Shown one piece after another: positions 60,199 to 64,000 of a DNA stretch of 64,000 bases; within the stretch, counting starts at the first letter, position 1, and each line of letters opens with the position of its first letter. The translations under genes were made by a program, and so were the position numbers. The notes under the pieces were generated by a model. It saw only the letters and a program-made list of their open reading frames with translations, did not search any database and had not been told where the DNA came from. This stretch comes from JAJRZX01 sp964472295 (GTDB lineage: Bacteria; Desulfobacterota; GWC2-55-46; JADFVP01), in the NCBI GenBank assembly GCA_964472295.1, contig CAYYJQ010000001.1:1-64000 (forward strand). The letters run 5' to 3'.

Positions 60199-61026
60199 TC
60201 ATCTTACACACCTGAAACCAACATCATTGTAGGCCCCATCAGGGGGGGCGATGCTCCTGAAAGGAGTTGTCACATAGACCTGCATGGTATAATGTCCCAT
60301 GCCCCCCCAGCCACCGCCGCGCACCACCTTGAACTTTTCGCCGTAGTCCTTGTCCTCAAAGTTGTTTCCAGGATACTGCCTGTACCAATCCGCCGTCCAC
60401 TCCTGCACATTGCCGGCCATATCAAGGGCCCCGTAGGGGCTTGCCCCCTCGGGAAACTTTCCAACAGGAGTTATTCCGTCGTACTCACCAAGGGTATTGA
60501 CCTTCTTGAGATCAAACTCATTACCCCAGGGAAAGAGGCGTCCGTCCGTGCCTCTTGCGGCCTTCTCCCACTCCTCTTCCGTTGGCAATCTCCCGCCGGA
60601 CCACTTGCAATAAGCCGAGGCGTCAAACCAGCTCACGTTAGTAACGGGGTACTTGCCCTTACCTTCCGGCGCCTTGCCGCCAAGCCAGTCTACGGGAGGC
60701 TTTCTTGATGTGGCCTTTACAAACCTGGCGTAGTCATCAATGCTTACCTCGGTCTTCCCGATATAAAAGGCCTTCAAGGCTACCTTCCTCTCTGGCGACT
60801 CATTGGCAAACCACGGCTTTCTGGAACCGTACTGAATGGCCTTGGCCTCGGTATCAACCCTGTTACTGCCCATTGTGAACTCTCCCCCAGGGACCTTGAC
60901 CATACCTTCGGGTGTTCCGTTCTTCGTAGTAGTCTTTTCACCGCATCCTCCGGCCACAATGGGAAGGATTAGAATGGCCGCGAAAAAAAGACGCTTTATA
61001 AGACAGGAATAGCCGGGTCTCGACAC
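60199..61026 (-). CDS. FGE/SUMF1-fold lipoprotein without catalytic cysteines
   Basis: A 275-residue lipoprotein. The lipobox IVAGGC predicts cleavage before Cys28. The rest is a formylglycine-generating-enzyme fold (VPGGEFTMGSNRVD, VTNVSWFDASAYCKW, LPTEEEWEKAARG, FPWGNEF, AGNVQEWTADW, FKVVRGGGWGG, VGFRCVR). Where FGE has a copper-binding cysteine pair, this has GGMGHYTMQVYVTT and no cysteine, so it is probably a binding scaffold, not an oxidase. It is the fourth gene of the operon. Start GTG at 61026. Confidence 0.85.
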   Translation of the reverse strand: MSRPGYSCLIKRLFFAAILILPIVAGGCGEKTTTKNGTPEGMVKVPGGEFTMGSNRVDTEAKAIQYGSRKPWFANESPERKVALKAFYIGKTEVSIDDYARFVKATSRKPPVDWLGGKAPEGKGKYPVTNVSWFDASAYCKWSGGRLPTEEEWEKAARGTDGRLFPWGNEFDLKKVNTLGEYDGITPVGKFPEGASPYGALDMAGNVQEWTADWYRQYPGNNFEDKDYGEKFKVVRGGGWGGMGHYTMQVYVTTPFRSIAPPDGAYNDVGFRCVR

Positions 61027-61118
61027 TGCTTACCTCCATGAATTGTCTTGCAAGAAAAACATTACCGCCTCTGCGCCATGGGGCACCCCTTGCCAGGGCT
61101 AAAAAACGTTGATAAAAC

Positions 61119-62264
61119 CTACTTGCCCCCTTCCGCGGCGCATCTGAAGCCAAAGTTATTGTTCTTTGTCCTAGGGTTGAAGAATATCCTGTTATAGGCC
61201 GGGGCGCTTATGCCGCACTTATAGTAGGTGCAATCATACCATGAGCCGCCCCTTACCACCTTGAACCTCTCACCATAGTTCTCATCAGGGTGTTTGTTCC
61301 CTGGATAGGGCTTGAACCAGTTGTCAACCCACTCCCAGACATTGCCCGCCATGTCGTAGGCCCCGTAGGGGCTCACCCCATCGGGGAAACTCCCAACTGC
61401 CATGGTATTTCCAAAACCAAACTGCGGGGTATTGGCCTTCTTCCTTGAGAACCTGTTTCCCCAGGGGAAGGCGCGCCCGTCAGTGCCCCTTGCGGCCTTT
61501 TCCCACTGGTCTTCATAGGGCAGGTGCTTGCCCTCCCACCGGCAGAAGGCGTCCGCGTCATACCAGTCCACGAATGTCACGGGGTGGTCTGCCTTGCCCT
61601 CGGGAATACGCCCCCCGGCCCAGTTGGGAGGCGCGCTGTGGCCTGTGGCTTTCAGAAAGGCGGCATAACGCCTGTTGGTGACCTCATACTTGTCTATATA
61701 AAAACCCTTAAGAGACCTCTTGTGTTCGGGCTGGCTCTTGGGCCACCAGTCATCAGAGCCCATGGTAAAGGGGCCTGCCGGCACATAGACCATGCCCTTT
61801 CTCTTTACAGACTTTGACTTCTTTTCCAGCGCCTTCGCGCCTTTCTTCGAGGGCTTACTGTGCTCGCTCTCTTTTCTTATGCCACTTTCGGTACCAACGG
61901 CAACAACAAGCGTAAGGTTGCCGCTATCCCCTACTCGAGACAGGACCTTGGGGCCCGTCTCACTTAAGTCTTTATGAGGGACCTCTGGCAAAAAGCCTGT
62001 GTCGCCAGGTGAGAGCCTGTATTTCTTGTTTATTGCTATATATCTCTCGCTGAGGCCCGGCCCATGACAGGAAAAACAGGAGGGCTCCCTTGTATAGTCA
62101 ATGGAGTACTTCCTCTCCCCGTTATGACACTTTACGCAACGCGGCTCGCCTGTAACGCTATCGTAGTCGTCAGGAGCCGGAGGGAGCGCGGAGGCCGCCC
62201 CTGTATACATCAGGGCGAAAAAGACGGAGAGTACCGTTATAAAAAGCAGATAACTTCTACGCAA
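61119..62264 (-). CDS. Diheme cytochrome c / FGE-fold fusion
   Basis: A 381-residue exported protein. After a signal peptide (ends near GAASA, residue 26) come two c-type heme motifs CVKCH (43-47) and CFSCH (63-67). A linker (~95-155) leads to an FGE/SUMF1 domain (VYVPAGPFTMGSDDWW, VTFVDWYDADAFCRW, AGNVWEWVDNW). This domain has Cys345 and Cys350 in GGSWYDCTYYKCG, a CxxxxC pair in nearly the position of the FGE copper-thiolate site. So it may be active and its hemes may feed electrons. It lies between the cytochrome and the FGE lipoprotein genes. Confidence 0.85.
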   Translation of the reverse strand: MRRSYLLFITVLSVFFALMYTGAASALPPAPDDYDSVTGEPRCVKCHNGERKYSIDYTREPSCFSCHGPGLSERYIAINKKYRLSPGDTGFLPEVPHKDLSETGPKVLSRVGDSGNLTLVVAVGTESGIRKESEHSKPSKKGAKALEKKSKSVKRKGMVYVPAGPFTMGSDDWWPKSQPEHKRSLKGFYIDKYEVTNRRYAAFLKATGHSAPPNWAGGRIPEGKADHPVTFVDWYDADAFCRWEGKHLPYEDQWEKAARGTDGRAFPWGNRFSRKKANTPQFGFGNTMAVGSFPDGVSPYGAYDMAGNVWEWVDNWFKPYPGNKHPDENYGERFKVVRGGSWYDCTYYKCGISAPAYNRIFFNPRTKNNNFGFRCAAEGGK

Positions 62265-62272
62265 CCTTACCT

Positions 62273-62800
62273 CTATTCTCTTTTCGCGGTAGCCGGTGCA
62301 CCGGCATGACTTATCGGCGCGAGCCCCTCTCGCGCCCGGCCCTTTCTCTCAAGTGCTCTTACATAGGAGAGGACGTCCCACCTCTCTTTCTCGCTGAGTA
62401 TGCCAGCCCACCTCGGCATGGCCATGGCCTCTCCACCTATCTTCCTCTGAATGCCCTCGCTTATTGATTTAAAGAGCTTCTCGTCAGACTTTGCCATGCG
62501 TTTACTATCATGAACAAAGTCAGCGGGGTGGGGAGTAATGGCCGTTCCCACGGGACCATCGCCGTAACCGCGCCTTCCATGACAGTAATGACAGTACTTG
62601 TCATAGATAAGCTTCCCGGCCAGGGGGTCTCCACGCCTGGCCTTCTCAAAGGGCACGCCGCCGGATTGCCCTGCCGAAACCATGGCAGGGGGCAAAGCAA
62701 GAACAAGCAGACATGTGAGCAGACATAACCCCCGAATCAGCCATTGCCCTGTAACAGTGTCGAATCCGCCACAGCGCCCTTTTGGATCTAATCTCATCAT
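62273..62800 (-). CDS. Monoheme c-type cytochrome, membrane-anchored
   Basis: A 175-residue protein. A hydrophobic segment (~20-43, LIRGLCLLTCLLVLALPPAM) acts as signal or anchor. One heme motif CHYCH (Cys70, Cys73, His74) is followed by a probable axial methionine in MAMPRW (~126-128), giving a class I cytochrome c of the cbb3-subunit-III type. It starts 16 bases after the parvulin stop and ends eight bases before the diheme-FGE gene, so it belongs to the operon. It likely passes electrons in the periplasm. Confidence 0.87.
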   Translation of the reverse strand: MMRLDPKGRCGGFDTVTGQWLIRGLCLLTCLLVLALPPAMVSAGQSGGVPFEKARRGDPLAGKLIYDKYCHYCHGRRGYGDGPVGTAITPHPADFVHDSKRMAKSDEKLFKSISEGIQRKIGGEAMAMPRWAGILSEKERWDVLSYVRALERKGRAREGLAPISHAGAPATAKRE

Positions 62801-62816
62801 AGCCGCTCTATAGGGG

Positions 62817-63848
62817 TCAAATCTTCCTCAGGTACTCTATTTTGGCTTTCTTGCGAAGATCCTTTATCCACTTCGACCAGCGGGCATTAAACTCCTTTGA
62901 AACGAGCTCGGACCTCAGCCTCTTGAGGTTCAGCTCCTTGAACTTCTTCTGTCTCGATGGCCTCTTGCCCTCAAGTTTAAAGACATGAAGGCCGTATATG
63001 CTCATAACGGGCTTGGATATCTCACCAACCTTCAGACCGGAGACCGCCGTCTCTATATCAGGCAGCAGACTGCCTTCATGCATCCAGCCCATATCACCGC
63101 CTTTGGCGGCGCTGGCGGCCTGCGAGTGCTTCTTCGCAAGACCGGCAAAGTCAGCGCCCTTTCGCGCCTTCTCGGCCAAGTCATAGACCTTTTTCTTTGC
63201 CGCCATCCAGACCCTCTGGCTGGCCCCGGGGTCAACCTTGATGAGTATGCCCCTTAAGTGCAACTGCGCGGGTTCAACAAATTTATCAAGGTGCGTGTCG
63301 TAATAATGCCTCAAGTACTTGTCCGTGACAAGGGCCTCGGCCTCTTTTTGCATCTTCTCGGCTGTATCCCTTCTCACCCTTGTAACGACAGTATTGAACC
63401 TGAGTTCGTCTCTCAGGTCGTCCATGGTCATATTACTGCGCTTCAGGACTTCCTCGACCGTGTCTCCCGGGCGTAGTCTTTTCTTCAGTTTCTTGAGCGC
63501 CTCTTCAAACTCCTTGTCCGTAATCCTGTCTTCCTTGCGAGAGACGGCAAGATCAAAAATAATCTGATTATTGATGAGCTTCTCAAGTGTCTCTTTTCTT
63601 ATGGCACGAAAACGCCTGTCAGAGACAGTAGTATGAAAGCTCTTCATGGGCATGACATTGCTCACGGCGATCCTGAGGTTTTCCTCGGTTATTTCCTTTC
63701 CGTTTACGCGGACTACGGGGTCCTTGATGGTGCGGATTAAGGGGAGAGTCTTTGGTCTTATCTCAGTAGACATGGCGGAACTGCCTATAAAGAGGGCCGC
63801 CATCACCCCTCCCACAATAAGTAAGGGGCGTCTTAAGGACATTGTCAT
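62817..63848 (-). CDS. Periplasmic parvulin-type peptidyl-prolyl isomerase (SurA/PpiC-like)
   Basis: A 343-residue exported protein with a signal sequence (LLIVGGVMAALFIGSSA), an N-terminal SurA-like helical region (~45-185, RVNGKEITEENLRIAV), and a parvulin domain (~195-300: AQLHLRGILIKVDPG, KKHSQAASAAKGGDMGWMHEG, KVGEISKPVMSIYGLHVFKLEG). It probably folds outer-membrane or cytochrome clients of its own operon, as parvulins do next to barrel genes. It is the first gene behind the promoter at 63910-63938. Confidence 0.88.
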   Translation of the reverse strand: MTMSLRRPLLIVGGVMAALFIGSSAMSTEIRPKTLPLIRTIKDPVVRVNGKEITEENLRIAVSNVMPMKSFHTTVSDRRFRAIRKETLEKLINNQIIFDLAVSRKEDRITDKEFEEALKKLKKRLRPGDTVEEVLKRSNMTMDDLRDELRFNTVVTRVRRDTAEKMQKEAEALVTDKYLRHYYDTHLDKFVEPAQLHLRGILIKVDPGASQRVWMAAKKKVYDLAEKARKGADFAGLAKKHSQAASAAKGGDMGWMHEGSLLPDIETAVSGLKVGEISKPVMSIYGLHVFKLEGKRPSRQKKFKELNLKRLRSELVSKEFNARWSKWIKDLRKKAKIEYLRKI

Positions 63849-63909
63849 CTAATTTTCCTCCATCTTATTTTAAGTGGCACTCTTGTGAAGTAAAAAGCCC
63901 AAGATGATA

Positions 63910-63938
63910 ATTATACAGCACAATTTTATTATTGTTAA
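63910..63938 (-). promoter_or_regulatory. Promoter of the parvulin-cytochrome-FGE-barrel operon
   Basis: Minus-strand -35 TTAACA (63933-63938, 5/6), 17-base spacer, perfect TATAAT (63910-63915). It sits in an AT-rich region and leaves a ~55-base leader before the parvulin start at 63848. It is the clearest non-ribosomal promoter of the window. Confidence 0.75.
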
Positions 63939-64000
63939 ATAAAATAAGTATTACCGTGGAATTAAAATTTTTTAACGTCTCTCAGGCACCCATTTTTGGG

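Noticed and set aside
1..64000. CRISPR arrays, tRNA genes and insertion sequences
   Set aside because: Scanning by eye found no regularly spaced direct repeats, no typical T-loop plus anticodon pattern and no transposase frame. A tRNAscan-SE run would settle the tRNA point.

Overview
The window looks like chromosome from a Gram-negative bacterium with a lipoprotein and outer-membrane system (lspA, lipobox proteins, beta-barrels, a LysM/CpoB-like pair) and c-type cytochromes. The order siroheme synthase / HemX-CcsA-like / hemA / hemC, response regulators with PilZ or acidic tails, an EF-G paralogue and a TVP38 / flavin-reductase pair recall Desulfobacterota (former Deltaproteobacteria) or Nitrospirota. 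I cannot fix the phylum from sequence alone. Codon use (many AGG and ATA) looks uniform, and I see no prophage, insertion sequence, CRISPR array or tRNA gene.

Layout. 1-4.7 kb: the 5' end of a minus-strand 16S rRNA gene with tandem promoters and a boxA, preceded by a tetrapyrrole operon (siroheme synthase, ccsA/hemX, hemA, hemC) that has a strong attenuator-like hairpin in its leader. 4.7-9 kb: AhpD-like protein, then ileS-lspA-rhodanese. 9-16 kb: uvrB, a PilZ response regulator, dprA-topA. 16-23 kb: envelope pair (CpoB-like and LysM), TVP38 plus flavin disulfide reductase, sugar kinase, dtd, SAM hydrolase. 23-31 kb: DUF2249-NifU fusion, small beta-barrel, GT-C glycosyltransferase, a radical SAM-ArsM fusion, a secreted unknown and an acidic response regulator. 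31-45 kb: mostly housekeeping plus-strand genes (valS, nadC, birA, coaX, TPR, EF-G-like, variant-repeat protein, nfo, trxB, arcC, DUF2130, zinc ribbon). 45-51 kb: minus-strand AI-2E / M50 protease / cytochrome b5 / metallo-hydrolase, then plus-strand MnmA-like and LarE. 51-58 kb: a 905-residue protein with a hidden, degenerate class III nucleotide-cyclase signature, a cluster of five hairpins, a TMTC-like membrane TPR protein and a HEAT protein. 57-64 kb: a six-gene minus-strand operon with a near-consensus promoter: parvulin, monoheme cytochrome c, diheme-FGE fusion, FGE lipoprotein, large beta-barrel, membrane-anchored TPR protein.

The strongest candidates for undescribed biology are (1) the 905-residue cyclase-like protein and the palindrome-rich divergent region beside it, (2) the envelope cytochrome/FGE/beta-barrel operon at 57-64 kb, and (3) the radical SAM-arsenite methyltransferase fusion at 26.6-28.5 kb. 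Two non-coding patterns also recur: a polar, hairpin-forming repeat in seven intergenic spacers, and G-run spacers that usually lie on the sense strand just after genes.
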